A DNA stretch of 64,000 nucleotides, from contig JANXVG010000036.1 in the NCBI GenBank assembly GCA_025351795.1, forward strand, positions 1 to 64,000, written 5' to 3'. The stretch's first letter is position 1. Every line of letters starts with the position of its first letter. Below the pieces are notes generated by a model. That model saw only the letters and a program-made list of their open reading frames with translations. It did not search any database and was not told the origin of the DNA. Made by a program: the position numbers and the translations under genes. Origin of the DNA: Salinibacterium sp. (GTDB lineage: Bacteria; Actinomycetota; Actinomycetes; Actinomycetales; Microbacteriaceae). This document shows, piece after piece, positions 19,586 to 28,656 of the stretch.

Positions 19586-19900
19586 TCAGGGGCGCCACCG
19601 CGCGGATGACAGGTCGACACGGTACGTACCATCGCGCGCCCACGCGAGCGGGGTCGACTCCGCACGGTAATACTCGAGCGCACGCTGCTCGTGGCCGACG
19701 GCGGGATGCCCGCTCGCGCGTACCACCCGCCACCACGCCACATCCGCTCCGTAGTGGGCCATCACATGGCCAACCGCGCGCGGAGCCCGCGATCCGATGG
19801 CCGCAGCCACGTCACCGTACGCCATCACTGTGCCTGCGGGAATGCTGGCCACGACGTCGAGCACGCGGGACGCAAAGTCCTCGCCCGGGAGCGTGGCCAC
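19586..19900 (-). CDS. Alkyltransferase-like (ATL) DNA-repair protein, MGMT family
   Basis: The 104-residue protein has the helix-turn-helix of O6-alkylguanine transferases (VLDVVASIPAGTVMAYGDVA, APRAVGHVMAH). The usual active-site PCHR is replaced by AWWRVV, so there is no acceptor Cys. ATL proteins bind O6-alkylguanine without repairing it and hand the lesion to nucleotide excision repair. GTG start at 19900, overlapping the stop of the upstream GNAT gene by one base, so the two are coupled. Confidence 0.87.
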   Translation of the reverse strand: MATLPGEDFASRVLDVVASIPAGTVMAYGDVAAAIGSRAPRAVGHVMAHYGADVAWWRVVRASGHPAVGHEQRALEYYRAESTPLAWARDGTYRVDLSSARWRP

Positions 19901-20352
19901 TAGATCTCGAGCGCTCCGATGTTTTCGCCGTATTGCGTCTGGCCGACGATAGTGAAACCCACCTTCACGAAGAACTCCTCAGGACCTTCCTCGCCGGGCT
20001 CCCAGATCGCGTTGATCCGGTTGTAGCCGCGGCTGCGGGCTTCCTCGGCGAGGGCGAGGACGGCGAACTTGCCCACCCCCCTGCCCTGAGCGGATGCCGC
20101 GACGGTCACCCGCCAGATGCAACTGCGAAACTCCTCTTGGATCGCCTCAGGGTCAAAATTGCCACGGACGAATCCGATCACATCATCACCGTCGAGCACG
20201 ACCCGCGGCCACGACGTGACCGGGTTGATGTACGCATCTGCAATGGCGTAGGACGGCGGAGTGACGAATTGCTCTTGCCCGCGCCGGAGGGTGAGGGTAT
20301 TTGCGGCCACGATGGTCCTCGCGGACAGTTCTTCCAGTCTCAACTCACCCAT
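19900..20352 (-). CDS. GNAT-family N-acetyltransferase
   Basis: The protein (150 residues) has the GNAT acetyl-CoA loop (VAASAQGRGVGKFAVLALAE) and a preceding beta-strand WRVTV. Its N-terminus is MGELRLEELSARTIVAANTL and its end is GFTIVGQTQYGENIGALEI. Substrate is not predictable. I set the start at the ATG at 20352 because TACCCT followed by exactly six bases precedes it on this strand, the same leaderless layout as other genes in the window; the ORF-track start at 20463 would overlap the icd promoter. Divergent from icd. Confidence 0.82.
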   Translation of the reverse strand: MGELRLEELSARTIVAANTLTLRRGQEQFVTPPSYAIADAYINPVTSWPRVVLDGDDVIGFVRGNFDPEAIQEEFRSCIWRVTVAASAQGRGVGKFAVLALAEEARSRGYNRINAIWEPGEEGPEEFFVKVGFTIVGQTQYGENIGALEI

Positions 20353-20390
20353 GCTCACAGGGTAACCTGCGCGCTGAAGCTTGGCGAAGA

Positions 20391-20408
20391 TATCTTGATG
20401 TCGAGATA
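20391..20408. promoter_or_regulatory. 18-bp palindromic operator upstream of icd
   Basis: TATCTTGATGTCGAGATA pairs at seven of nine positions and matches both tandem sites before sucC. It lies upstream of a likely icd -10 (TAGTAT, 20423-20428), about 50 bases before the GTG start. Confidence 0.6.
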
Positions 20409-20456
20409 CTTCTGCACTTCTTGTAGTATTGTTTCGGCCCATCGAAAGGAAGAATT

Positions 20457-21671
20457 GTGGCAAAGATCAAGGTAGAGGGAACCGTCGTCGAGCTTGACGG
20501 AGACGAGATGACTCGCATTATCTGGCACAAGATCAGAGATACCTTGATCCACCCCTACCTCGACATCACCCTTGACTATTACGACCTGGGCATGGAGAAC
20601 CGCGACGCTACGGATGACCAGGTCACGATCGATGCGGCCCACGCGATCCAGCAGCACGGCGTGGGCGTCAAGTGCGCCACCATCACTCCAGACGAGGCCC
20701 GCGTCGAGGAGTTCGGGCTCAAGAAGATGTGGAAGAGCCCGAACGGCACGATCCGCAATATCCTCGGCGGCGTCATCTTCCGTGAGCCGATCATCATCTC
20801 CAACATCCCGCGACTGGTTCCCGGCTGGAACAAGCCGATCATTATCGGTCGCCACGCGTTCGGCGACCAGTATCGCGCGACTGACTTCCGCTTCGAGGGC
20901 AAGGGCACGCTCACCATCAGTTTCCAGCCGGACGACGGTGGCGAAGCCCAGTCGTTCGAGGTCTTCAAGGCTCCAGGCTCTGGCGTTGCGATGGCGATGT
21001 ACAACCTCGATGACTCGATTCGCGACTTCGCGCGCGCTTCGCTCAACTACGGACTCACGCGGCACTACCCGGTGTACCTCTCGACCAAGAACACGATCCT
21101 CAAGGCGTACGACGGTCGATTCAAGGACATCTTTGAAGAGATCTTCCAGACCGAGTTCAAGACCCAGTTCGACGCCGCGGGCCTCACCTACGAGCACCGG
21201 CTAATCGACGACATGGTGGCATCCGCGATGAAGTGGGAGGGCGGCTACGTCTGGGCGACCAAGAATTACGACGGTGATGTGCAGTCGGACACGGTCGCGC
21301 AGGGTTTCGGTTCGCTCGGACTGATGACCTCAGTGTTGGCTACGCCCGACGGCAAGATCGTCGAGGCCGAGGCGGCCCATGGAACTGTCACGCGCCACTA
21401 CCGCATGCACCAACAGGGCAAGCCCACATCGACCAACCCGATCGCCTCGATCTACGCCTGGACGCGCGGACTCGCGCATCGCGGCACGCTCGATGGTAAT
21501 CAGGCTCTCATCGACTTCAGCCTGACCCTTGAAGACGTCGTGATTACCTCGGTCGAGGCCGGCGCGATGACGAAGGACCTCGCTGCCCTCGTCGGGCCTG
21601 ACCAAGCGTGGCAGACCACGGAAGAGTTTCTGGACACCCTCGACAAGAATCTCGCGGCTCGGCTGGCCTAA
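20457..21671 (+). CDS. icd: NADP-dependent isocitrate dehydrogenase (dimeric, eukaryote-like type)
   Basis: Icd oxidatively decarboxylates isocitrate to 2-oxoglutarate. The 404-residue product matches the homodimeric eukaryote-like NADP type: [19 protein letters not shown] at the start, [20 protein letters not shown] for substrate phosphate and carboxyl binding, and [20 protein letters not shown] near the cofactor site. The GTG start follows GAAAGGA by about six bases. The 18-bp operator upstream is shared with sucC. Confidence 0.96.
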   Translation: MAKIKVEGTVVELDGDEMTRIIWHKIRDTLIHPYLDITLDYYDLGMENRDATDDQVTIDAAHAIQQHGVGVKCATITPDEARVEEFGLKKMWKSPNGTIRNILGGVIFREPIIISNIPRLVPGWNKPIIIGRHAFGDQYRATDFRFEGKGTLTISFQPDDGGEAQSFEVFKAPGSGVAMAMYNLDDSIRDFARASLNYGLTRHYPVYLSTKNTILKAYDGRFKDIFEEIFQTEFKTQFDAAGLTYEHRLIDDMVASAMKWEGGYVWATKNYDGDVQSDTVAQGFGSLGLMTSVLATPDGKIVEAEAAHGTVTRHYRMHQQGKPTSTNPIASIYAWTRGLAHRGTLDGNQALIDFSLTLEDVVITSVEAGAMTKDLAALVGPDQAWQTTEEFLDTLDKNLAARLA

Positions 21672-21774
21672 CCAATTCCGTGAGCGGCCCACGTCGATTG
21701 TGATTCACGCGAGCGGACCGGTGGAGGTGGCGTGGCCCACCCAGCGCTGTCCGGCGGCACTCAGGCTTCATGGA

Positions 21775-22117
21775 TCAATACCCCGAGAACGAGTCGGTGT
21801 GCACGTGCTTCGCGCCGTGGGAGCGTAGCTCGGCGCGGAGGTCGGTGACGAGTGCTGGGGGGCCGGACACGAACGCGTGGCGCTGGGCTATATCCGGCAC
21901 GTGGGCAGCGAGTCGTTCGCCTGTGACTCGGCCCGCGCCGCCGTACTCCCAGCTCGTCGGCAGGGCTCGGGGCTTCTCGGGCAGGTCTGCGTATGGCATT
22001 CCGTGCAGCGCCGCTGATCGTGTAGATGACCATCTCAGCGCCGTTCTCGCCGACTGCGTGCGAGTGGGCGAGCGGCCTCGCGAACCGTGTGCTGCTGATG
22101 CCGCCGCCGACGGGCAA
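21775..22117 (-). pseudogene. Frameshifted C-terminal fragment of a flavin/ferredoxin reductase-like oxidoreductase
   Basis: Two overlapping minus-strand frames each hold part of one family. The frame beginning at 22117 gives MPVGGGISSTRFARPLAHSH and EMVIYTIS, like the NAD-binding GGIGxTPF region of ferredoxin-NADP reductase-type enzymes. The other frame then continues MPYADLPEK and ends VSGPPALVTDLRAELRSHGA with TDSFSGY, a typical C-terminus of these reductases. A frameshift near 22010 separates them, and no FAD-binding N-terminal part is found upstream. I read this as a relic. The 22118-22405 gap holds no gene I can support. Confidence 0.62.
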
Positions 22118-22405
22118 CAGGGGCTCAGCGGCATCCTGGGCCTGCGGTGATTGTGAGTGGGTACGCGGTGGTAGTCATTCGGCTGCTTCTTGTCAGACAG
22201 CGGCCGCGACGGTGATCATCTTGGGCGGTGTTCTGCGCGTGCTTGGACCTGCAGGAAAATCGGTACGAATCGAATCGGTGTGGCTTCCTTAGCCCGTGGT
22301 GGATACGGGCAGCATTACTTAGTGCACTGTATCGAGTGCAGAGGTGATTCACGATGGTCGCGTCAGGCACGAGTAAGTAAAGCCTTCGCTGAGGGGTTGC
22401 GGAAA

Positions 22406-22432
22406 GTTTGTTCGTAAGCTTTACTAACAAAC
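22406..22432. promoter_or_regulatory. 27-bp palindromic operator touching the ROK repressor start codon
   Basis: Arms GTTTGTTcGTAA and TTACtAACAAAC surround a GCT centre, pairing at eleven of twelve positions per arm. The right arm ends exactly at the ATG at 22433. TTGCGG (22397-22402) and TTTACT (22420-22425), 17 bases apart, would start transcription at the ATG, so the palindrome covers the -10 and start of a leaderless gene. Confidence 0.72.
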
Positions 22433-23572
22433 ATGACAACGGGGTTTGCGGCAGGACGGGCATTGCGCCTGACCACAAAAGTTCTTCCGGAGCAGGCCCG
22501 GGGGCACAACCGGTCACTCGTGCTTCAGACGTTGTATCGCGCGGGCCAGCAGAGTCGGGCAGACATTGCACGCGAGACCGGGCTCACGCGCGTCACGATC
22601 TCCGACCTGGTCGCTGAGCTGATTGTTGATGGTCTCGTCGTTGAGACTGGTCAACGCGAAGATGCGAGGCCGGGAAAGCCAGCGACTCTTCTCGATCTCA
22701 ATCGCTCGGCATTCCAGATCGTTGGCATCGATCTCAGCCAGTACGGTGTTTTTCGCGGCGCGGTGCTCGATCTCGACGGCCAGATCCTGCACCGCAGCGA
22801 GGTCGCAGTAGCCGGCAGCACCGGGGCGGATGCCACGGCCAAAGTGCTTGCCATCATCGCGTCACTGGTGGCCGAGGCCACCCTGCCGATCCTCGGCATC
22901 GGCGTCGGATCTCCCGGGGTGGTCGACCTCGCCGGAGTAGTGCTCAGCGCCCCGAACCTGGGCTGGAGTGGCGAGCCGCTGCAAGCGCTCGCGGGTGAGC
23001 GATTTGGTGTGCCGGTCGTGGTCGCAAACGATGCAAACGCGGCGGCCCTCGCCGAGCACAGCTTTGGCGACGCAGACAGTGACATGATGCTGATCAAGGT
23101 CGGTCACGGCGTCGGTGCTGGCCTGCTCCTCAACGGCAACCCACTCTTCGGCAGTCGCTTTGCCGCAGGAGAAATTGGTCATGTCGTTGTCGGTACCGAT
23201 GGCGGTCTTGACTGCGTCTGTGGCAAGCGCGGCTGTCTGGAGACCTGGCTCGCTACCCCTCGGCTCGAGCGGGCTCTGGCTGGTGCGACCACGCCGCAAC
23301 GAAAGACCGACATTCTTCGGGAAGCTGGTCAACGCCTCGGCATTGCTCTTGCTCCCGTGGTCGGAGCGCTCAATCTCGCAGAGATCGTATTGAGCGGGCC
23401 GACCGAACTACTTGATGGGCCGCTCGCGCACGCGACCATCGAGACACTCCGCGCGAGGACGATGGCCGAATTCCACGGCGATCTCAGCCTGCGGATGACA
23501 ACGCTCGGCGAAGACATAGTCATGCGCGGCGCAGCCGTCATGGTCCTCTCCGCGCAGCTAGGGGTTTCTTAG
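22433..23572 (+). CDS. ROK-family transcriptional repressor
   Basis: The protein (379 residues) joins an N-terminal winged helix (RSLVLQTLYRAGQQSRADIA, LTRVTISDLVAELIVDGLVV) to a ROK sugar-binding domain (IVGIDLSQYGVFRGAVLDLD, GIGVGSPGVVD, VANDANAAALAEH). The zinc motif CVCGKRGCLETW is intact. NagC/Mlc-like relatives respond to amino sugars or their phosphates. It is first in line before an ABC sugar importer, a ROK kinase and nagB, so it probably represses that cluster and itself through the palindrome at its start codon. Confidence 0.92.
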   Translation: MTTGFAAGRALRLTTKVLPEQARGHNRSLVLQTLYRAGQQSRADIARETGLTRVTISDLVAELIVDGLVVETGQREDARPGKPATLLDLNRSAFQIVGIDLSQYGVFRGAVLDLDGQILHRSEVAVAGSTGADATAKVLAIIASLVAEATLPILGIGVGSPGVVDLAGVVLSAPNLGWSGEPLQALAGERFGVPVVVANDANAAALAEHSFGDADSDMMLIKVGHGVGAGLLLNGNPLFGSRFAAGEIGHVVVGTDGGLDCVCGKRGCLETWLATPRLERALAGATTPQRKTDILREAGQRLGIALAPVVGALNLAEIVLSGPTELLDGPLAHATIETLRARTMAEFHGDLSLRMTTLGEDIVMRGAAVMVLSAQLGVS

Positions 23573-23636
23573 CAAACCCATGCACCACGGGGTGTCTAGC
23601 CTCCGCTGACACCATCGCCCTAGGAAAGGAAACACA

Positions 23637-24905
23637 ATGAGGAAGCTCAGCATTGCTGCGCTCGGCATCACCGCCGTGCTCGCTCTCGCGGGTTGTGCCA
23701 CAACTAGTGGAGACACGGGCGGGGCAGCCGAAAAAGGCAACATCCGCGTGTGGCTCGTCGGTACAGACACGCCGCAGGCGGCGCGCGACTATCTGAAGAC
23801 CACGTTTGAGAAGCAGAACCCCGGTTCGACCCTTGCCATCGAAGAGCAGGCGTGGGGTGGGCTCGTCGACAAGCTCACGACGAGCCTCTCCGGCAGCGAC
23901 AGCCCAGACGTCGTCGAGGTCGGCAACACCCAGGCAGCCGCTTTCACGTCGGCTGGCGCGTTCCTCGATCTGACGAGCGACTACACGACACTCGGTGGCA
24001 ACGACCTGCTGCCGGGGTTCGTGGAGGCCGGATCGTACAACGGCAAGTTCTACGCTGCCCCGCTATACTCGGGTGCACGACTCGTCTTCTACAAGAAAGA
24101 TGCCCTCGCCGCAGCGGGCCTGTCCGTACCGAAGACACTCGCCGAGTACGTGTCCCACGCCGAAACCTTAGCTACCGCCAACCCGGGAAAGTCCGGCATC
24201 TGGTGGCCAGGACAGGACTGGTACAACGCACTCCCGTACATCTGGGAGAACGGTGGAGACATTGCCTCGTTCACGAATGGCAAGTGGGCTGCCGGGTTCT
24301 CATCCGCTGGGTCGATCACGGGTCTCACCGAGGTTCAGCAGGTGATGACCAAAGCATCGGTTGCCCCGAAAGACGGCAACGAGACGAACCCGCAGGTCGG
24401 GTTCTGCGACGGGAGCACGCTGCAGCTGTCTGCACCGAGCTGGGTCAAATGGTCGATTCTCGCCAAGGCTGACGCGGCGACCCCGGGTTGCCCCACCCAG
24501 GAACCCAACCTCGGCGTCTATGCGCTTCCGGGCAAAACCGGCGGGGCTGCTGCGGTCTTCGCTGGTGGATCGAACATCGCGGTCTCCGCGAAGTCGGCTC
24601 ATTCTGCACTCGCCAAGAAGGCGCTCGCGATTATCTTGAGCGACGGTTTCCAGACGATTTACGGCAAGAACGGTCTCGTGCCGGCCAAGCTGTCACTCGC
24701 GTCGACCCTCGGCACGGATGACGTGGCCAAGGCCATCGCGGACGCAGCCGGACACGCGCGCCTCACTCCGGCATCTCCGAAGTGGGCGAACGTCGAAGCA
24801 TCGGGTGTGCTCACCGACTTCTTCGTGCAGATTGCGCTGGGTGGCGACGTCAAGGCTCTGGCCGCCGCACTCGACACGAAGATCAATGGCATGCTGAACG
24901 GCTAG
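23637..24905 (+). CDS. Sugar ABC transporter substrate-binding lipoprotein
   Basis: This is a 422-residue extracellular binding protein of the CUT1 class. The signal peptide ends in a lipobox (VLALAGCATT), so it is anchored to the outer face of the membrane. The mature domain shows IRVWLVGTDTPQAARDYLKT, then SGSDSPDVVEVGNTQ and GARLVFYKKDALAAAGL, all typical. AGGAAAGGA precedes the ATG. Context (ROK repressor, N-acetylglucosamine catabolism genes) points to GlcNAc, chitobiose or a related oligosaccharide, like NgcE or DasA. A strong terminator follows it. Confidence 0.92.
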   Translation: MRKLSIAALGITAVLALAGCATTSGDTGGAAEKGNIRVWLVGTDTPQAARDYLKTTFEKQNPGSTLAIEEQAWGGLVDKLTTSLSGSDSPDVVEVGNTQAAAFTSAGAFLDLTSDYTTLGGNDLLPGFVEAGSYNGKFYAAPLYSGARLVFYKKDALAAAGLSVPKTLAEYVSHAETLATANPGKSGIWWPGQDWYNALPYIWENGGDIASFTNGKWAAGFSSAGSITGLTEVQQVMTKASVAPKDGNETNPQVGFCDGSTLQLSAPSWVKWSILAKADAATPGCPTQEPNLGVYALPGKTGGAAAVFAGGSNIAVSAKSAHSALAKKALAIILSDGFQTIYGKNGLVPAKLSLASTLGTDDVAKAIADAAGHARLTPASPKWANVEASGVLTDFFVQIALGGDVKALAAALDTKINGMLNG

Positions 24906-24917
24906 CCATCAGGAGAG

Positions 24918-24961
24918 GGATGCTCGGCTCGGCCGCGCAAGGCTGAGCCGAGCATCCTTTT
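24918..24961 (+). terminator. Intra-operon rho-independent terminator after the binding-protein gene
   Basis: GGATGCTCGGCTC (24918-24930) and GAGCCGAGCATCC (24945-24957) form a perfect 13-bp stem followed by TTTT. It sits between the binding-protein gene and the permeases, so it probably lets most transcripts stop there and raises binding protein over permease levels. Confidence 0.88.
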
Positions 24962-25018
24962 CATTGCCCACCGCCCTAGGAAAGAAGCCGGGGCATCGCA
25001 ATCTTAATGGGAGCGATC

Positions 25019-26005
25019 ATGTCCTCGATCGATATTGCCGTTGACGCGGTGCCGAGCGGTACCGCGGGCGAGCGGCTTGGTGCGCCGTCCCACCGTGCGC
25101 CGTCGCCGAAGAGACGCAAGTCCGGCGGTTTTACGCCGTACCTGCTGCTTGTTCCCGGCAGCGTGGTCCTCGCCGCGGTGGTTGGTTGGCCGCTCATCCA
25201 GCTCGTGATAATTTCGTTCCAGCAGTATGGTCGTGCTCAGGTTTTCGGCGCGCCGGCCCCATTCATCGGGTTTGACAACTACCTGAAAGTGCTTTCAGAC
25301 CAGCAGTTCTGGAATGTGCTGTTGCGGAGTTTCTCGTTCTGTGTGGTGAACGTCGTCGTGACGATGGCGCTAGGAACCCTGATCGCACTGCTGATGACGG
25401 CGCTTCATAAGTTCTTCAGGACGTTGCTGTCGATCGGTCTCCTGCTTGCTTGGGCGATGCCCGCCCTCACCGCGACGATCGTGTGGGGCTGGATGTTCGA
25501 CACCGGATACGGCGTGATCAACTTCGTGCTCACGAACTGGTTTGGCCTCGGCTACCACAACCATTCCTGGCTCATTAACCCGCTCAGTTTCTTCCTCGTC
25601 GCGACCATCATCGTGGTCTGGGGCGCCATCCCATTCGTCGCGTTTACGATCTACGCCGGACTCACTCAGGTGCCGGGCGAGGTGCTCGAAGCTGCACAGC
25701 TTGACGGAGCTGGCACAGTTCAACGTTTTCGACTCGTGGTTTTCCCCTACCTGCGTTCGATCTTCGTGGTCGTGATCATCCTGCAGGTGATCTGGGATCT
25801 GCGCGTCTTCACGCAGATATTCGCTTTGCAGGGCATCGGCGGCATCCGCGAACAAACGTCCACGCTGGGCGTATACATCTACCAGACCTCTCTCGCCGGG
25901 GGCGAGTACGGTATAGGGGGCGCCATTGCGGTCATCACTGTGATCATCATGATGGCGATCTCGCTGTACTACGTGCGTCAGAGCATCCGTGAGGAAGAGC
26001 TGTGA
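25019..26005 (+). CDS. Sugar ABC transporter permease (first)
   Basis: This 328-residue CUT1 permease has six membrane helices (PYLLLVPGSVVLAAVVGWPL onward) and the EAA loop EAAQLDGAGTVQRFRLVVFP that contacts the ATPase. GGGAG lies five bases before the ATG at 25019, so I prefer it over the ATG at 25007. It overlaps the second permease by four bases. Confidence 0.93.
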   Translation: MSSIDIAVDAVPSGTAGERLGAPSHRAPSPKRRKSGGFTPYLLLVPGSVVLAAVVGWPLIQLVIISFQQYGRAQVFGAPAPFIGFDNYLKVLSDQQFWNVLLRSFSFCVVNVVVTMALGTLIALLMTALHKFFRTLLSIGLLLAWAMPALTATIVWGWMFDTGYGVINFVLTNWFGLGYHNHSWLINPLSFFLVATIIVVWGAIPFVAFTIYAGLTQVPGEVLEAAQLDGAGTVQRFRLVVFPYLRSIFVVVIILQVIWDLRVFTQIFALQGIGGIREQTSTLGVYIYQTSLAGGEYGIGGAIAVITVIIMMAISLYYVRQSIREEEL

Positions 26006-26862
26006 GCGCGCGCGCTGGAAGCACAAGAAAGCGCGTGATCTCTGTGGTGCTGAGCGTGACGGCGGTGATCGTCTTCAGCGCGGCAGTGTTCCCCGTGTAT
26101 TGGATGATTCAAACCTCGTTCCAGCCGAATAACGAGATTCAGGGTTCCATCGTTAATTTCTGGCCAGAGAATTTCACTCTCAAGAACTACCAGACGGTGC
26201 TCTTCGACTCGGCACGGTCGCAGTTTATTCCGGCCCTGCGCAACTCGCTTGCTGTGACGATCATCACCGTCGTGGTTTCCCTCATCTTCGCGTTTCTGGC
26301 ATCCCTCGCGGTGACGCGGTTTCGGTTCGCGACTCGCAAGGCTTTCATTCTCACGATCCTCATCGTGCAGATGATTCCTGGAGAAGCGATGATCGTGTCG
26401 ACCTACCGCGTGCTCGACTCCTGGAACCTGCTCAACACGATCGGGGGCCTCTCGCTCGTCTACATTGCGACGGTGCTGCCGTTCACGATCTGGACGCTCC
26501 GCGGATTCGTGAATGGTGTGCCGATCGACCTCGAAGAAGCCGGGATGATCGATGGGCTTTCAAGGCTTGGCGCGTTCTGGCGCATCACTTTTCCCTTGCT
26601 CGCCCCCGGCCTCGTGGCTACCGGAGTGTTCGGGTTCATTCAGGCCTGGAACGAGTTTCTGCTCGCTCTGGTCGTCAACTCGCGCCCGGCAATGATGACC
26701 CTGCCCGTGTGGCTGCGTACCTTCCAGGTGCAGAGTGGCACCACCAACTGGGCGGCGATCATGGCGGGTTCGACCCTCATGGCCATCCCGGTGATCGTCT
26801 TCTTCCTGATCGTCCAGGGGCGCATGACTTCCGGGCTCGTCGCGGGGGCGGTGAAGGGATGA
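26002..26862 (+). CDS. Sugar ABC transporter permease (second)
   Basis: This 286-residue MalG-like permease has an N-terminal helix (VVLSVTAVIVFSAAVFPVYW) and the EAA loop EEAGMIDGLSRLGAFWRITF. GTG start inside the preceding gene (GTGA overlap). No ATP-binding subunit gene is present in the cluster. As with many actinobacterial CUT1 importers, a shared MsiK-type ATPase from elsewhere probably energises it. Confidence 0.93.
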   Translation: MSARAGSTRKRVISVVLSVTAVIVFSAAVFPVYWMIQTSFQPNNEIQGSIVNFWPENFTLKNYQTVLFDSARSQFIPALRNSLAVTIITVVVSLIFAFLASLAVTRFRFATRKAFILTILIVQMIPGEAMIVSTYRVLDSWNLLNTIGGLSLVYIATVLPFTIWTLRGFVNGVPIDLEEAGMIDGLSRLGAFWRITFPLLAPGLVATGVFGFIQAWNEFLLALVVNSRPAMMTLPVWLRTFQVQSGTTNWAAIMAGSTLMAIPVIVFFLIVQGRMTSGLVAGAVKG

Positions 26863-27821
26863 CCACCTCACCTGCTCGTCTCGGTGCCCCGCTCGTCGGC
26901 ACTCCGTTCATTCACACTCTGCGAATTGGCGTTGACATTGGGGGTACCAAAACAGATGCAGTGGCGATCGCCCCAGACGGCCGCATCGTGCACCAGCTTC
27001 GCGTGCCCACCGGGTTTGGGTCGTCGGCTGTCGTCACGACAACCATCGCCGCCGTCGCGCAACTTGGTCGCCTCGCCGGTTGTAATACAGCCGACTTTCG
27101 GTCGATTGGTGTGGGGATTCCCGGCGCGGTCGATAATGGAAGCGGTCGCGTCTCGCACGCCGTGAACCTGGGTTTTGACGGGCTTGATCTCGGGGTCGAG
27201 CTATCGGCTCGGCTTGGCCGAGACGTGCGCATCGAGAACGACGTGAACGCGGCAGCGCTCGGTGCGTTCCACCTGCTCGAAAAAAATGACAGCCAGTCGA
27301 TGGCGTACCTCAATCTCGGTACTGGCCTCGCGGCTGGCCTCGTGCTCGGGGGGAAGCTGTGGCGAGGATCGCGTGGTGCGGCTGGCGAGATCGGGCACAT
27401 TCCGGTCGATCCGAGCGGTCCACTGTGTCTCTGCGGTCAGCGCGGCTGCCTCGAGACCATGGCGTCGGGCTCTGCGGTCGCACGCCAGTGGCCGAGCACC
27501 GACCCCAAGCCGGTACGCGCACTGTTCCTCGCGGCAGAGTCCGGGGACCCGCTCGCGATCGAGGTGAAGAATCGACTCGTGGAAAATATCGCAGCAGCAA
27601 TTCGCATTCTGGTGCTCACGGTCGACGTTGACAGCGTGGTGATCGGCGGTGGGATCAGTTCGCTTGGTGCCGCGCTTCTTGCGGAGGTGCGCCGTGTTTT
27701 GGGAACGTGGGCAACGGTCTCGCCCTTTCTCGCGTCGCTCGACTTGGCGGCTAGAGTTGAGGTCGTGCCCGCAGACTTCCCCGCCGCCGCGGTAGGCGCA
27801 GCCCTGGTTGGAGTGGCCTGA
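26859..27821 (+). CDS. ROK-family sugar kinase, probably N-acetylglucosamine kinase
   Basis: The protein (320 residues from the ATG at 26859, MTTSPARLG) lacks a DNA-binding domain and is a kinase-type ROK: LRIGVDIGGTKTDAVAIAPD (phosphate loop), SIGVGIPGAVD, IENDVNAAALGAF with the catalytic Asp, and zinc motif CLCGQRGCLETM. It overlaps the permease by ATGA and is followed directly by nagB. Phosphorylating imported GlcNAc to GlcNAc-6-P for NagA and NagB is the natural role; glucosamine is an alternative. The ORF-track start at 26709 is not credible. Confidence 0.88.
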   Translation: MTTSPARLGAPLVGTPFIHTLRIGVDIGGTKTDAVAIAPDGRIVHQLRVPTGFGSSAVVTTTIAAVAQLGRLAGCNTADFRSIGVGIPGAVDNGSGRVSHAVNLGFDGLDLGVELSARLGRDVRIENDVNAAALGAFHLLEKNDSQSMAYLNLGTGLAAGLVLGGKLWRGSRGAAGEIGHIPVDPSGPLCLCGQRGCLETMASGSAVARQWPSTDPKPVRALFLAAESGDPLAIEVKNRLVENIAAAIRILVLTVDVDSVVIGGGISSLGAALLAEVRRVLGTWATVSPFLASLDLAARVEVVPADFPAAAVGAALVGVA

Positions 27822-28591
27822 TGGCCGAGGTAGTCATTGTGGGCTCGACGGATGACGCTGGCGAACTGGCGGCTGACGCGATCCAATCGCTGGTCGCGGC
27901 GAAAGCCGACGCCGTGCTCGGCCTCGCGACCGGGTCAACTCCGCTCACCACCTGGCGTGCCCTCGCGGCGCGTCATCTCGACCTCTCTCGGGTGCGCGGG
28001 TTCGCGCTTGACGAGTATGTGGGGTTGCCAGCCGCGCATCCGGAAAGCTATCGTTCCGTGATCGCGCGCGAGGTCGTCGAGCCGCTCGGGCTCACCCCCG
28101 CGCTCGTGCGCGTGCCAGCCGATCGTGGCCCAATCGAGACCGCGGGGGCAGACTACGAGCGCGCGATTCTCGCGGCGGGAGGCATCGACCTGCAGATTCT
28201 GGGTATCGGTCGCACCGGTCACATCGGGTTCAACGAGCCCGGGTCGTCGTTCGCATCGCTGACGCGCGTTAAGACACTCACCCAACAGACACGCATCGAC
28301 AATGCGCGCTTCTTCGACTCGGTTGAGGATGTGCCGATGCACTGCATCACCCAGGGGCTCGGCACGATCATGCGTGCGCGTCACCTCGTGCTTCTCGCGT
28401 TCGGCGAGGAGAAAGCGGATGCCGTTGCCGGCGCCGTCGAGGGCCCGGTAACCTCGAGCGTGCCCGGCTCGGCCATCCAGCTCCACCAGAAGGTGACAGT
28501 GATCGTCGATGAGGCCGCGGCCGCGATGCTGCGATTTGCCGACTATTACCGCTACGCGTGGAACAACCGGCTCGCATGGGAGAAGCTCTAG
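27821..28591 (+). CDS. nagB: Glucosamine-6-phosphate deaminase
   Basis: NagB converts glucosamine-6-P to fructose-6-P and ammonia. Complete at 256 residues with LGLATGSTPLTTWRALAARH (phosphate loop), RGFALDEYVGLP (catalytic Asp), GIGRTGHIGFNEPGSSF (catalytic His and Glu), and QGLGTIMRARHLVLLAFGEE. Its ATG overlaps the kinase stop by one base. The gene ends in a repeat-rich gap facing the convergent nagA. Confidence 0.96.
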   Translation: MAEVVIVGSTDDAGELAADAIQSLVAAKADAVLGLATGSTPLTTWRALAARHLDLSRVRGFALDEYVGLPAAHPESYRSVIAREVVEPLGLTPALVRVPADRGPIETAGADYERAILAAGGIDLQILGIGRTGHIGFNEPGSSFASLTRVKTLTQQTRIDNARFFDSVEDVPMHCITQGLGTIMRARHLVLLAFGEEKADAVAGAVEGPVTSSVPGSAIQLHQKVTVIVDEAAAAMLRFADYYRYAWNNRLAWEKL

Positions 28592-28656
28592 CTGCTTCGG
28601 CTGGGTGCCGCCGGGCTTGCGTCCGCCCGTCGCGCGTCCGCTACCTCCGGGCGACG

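Noticed and set aside
19407-19736. N-terminal extension of the DUF559 ORF
   Set aside because: It crosses the palindromic element and overlaps the ATL gene; family similarity begins near the ATG at 19406.
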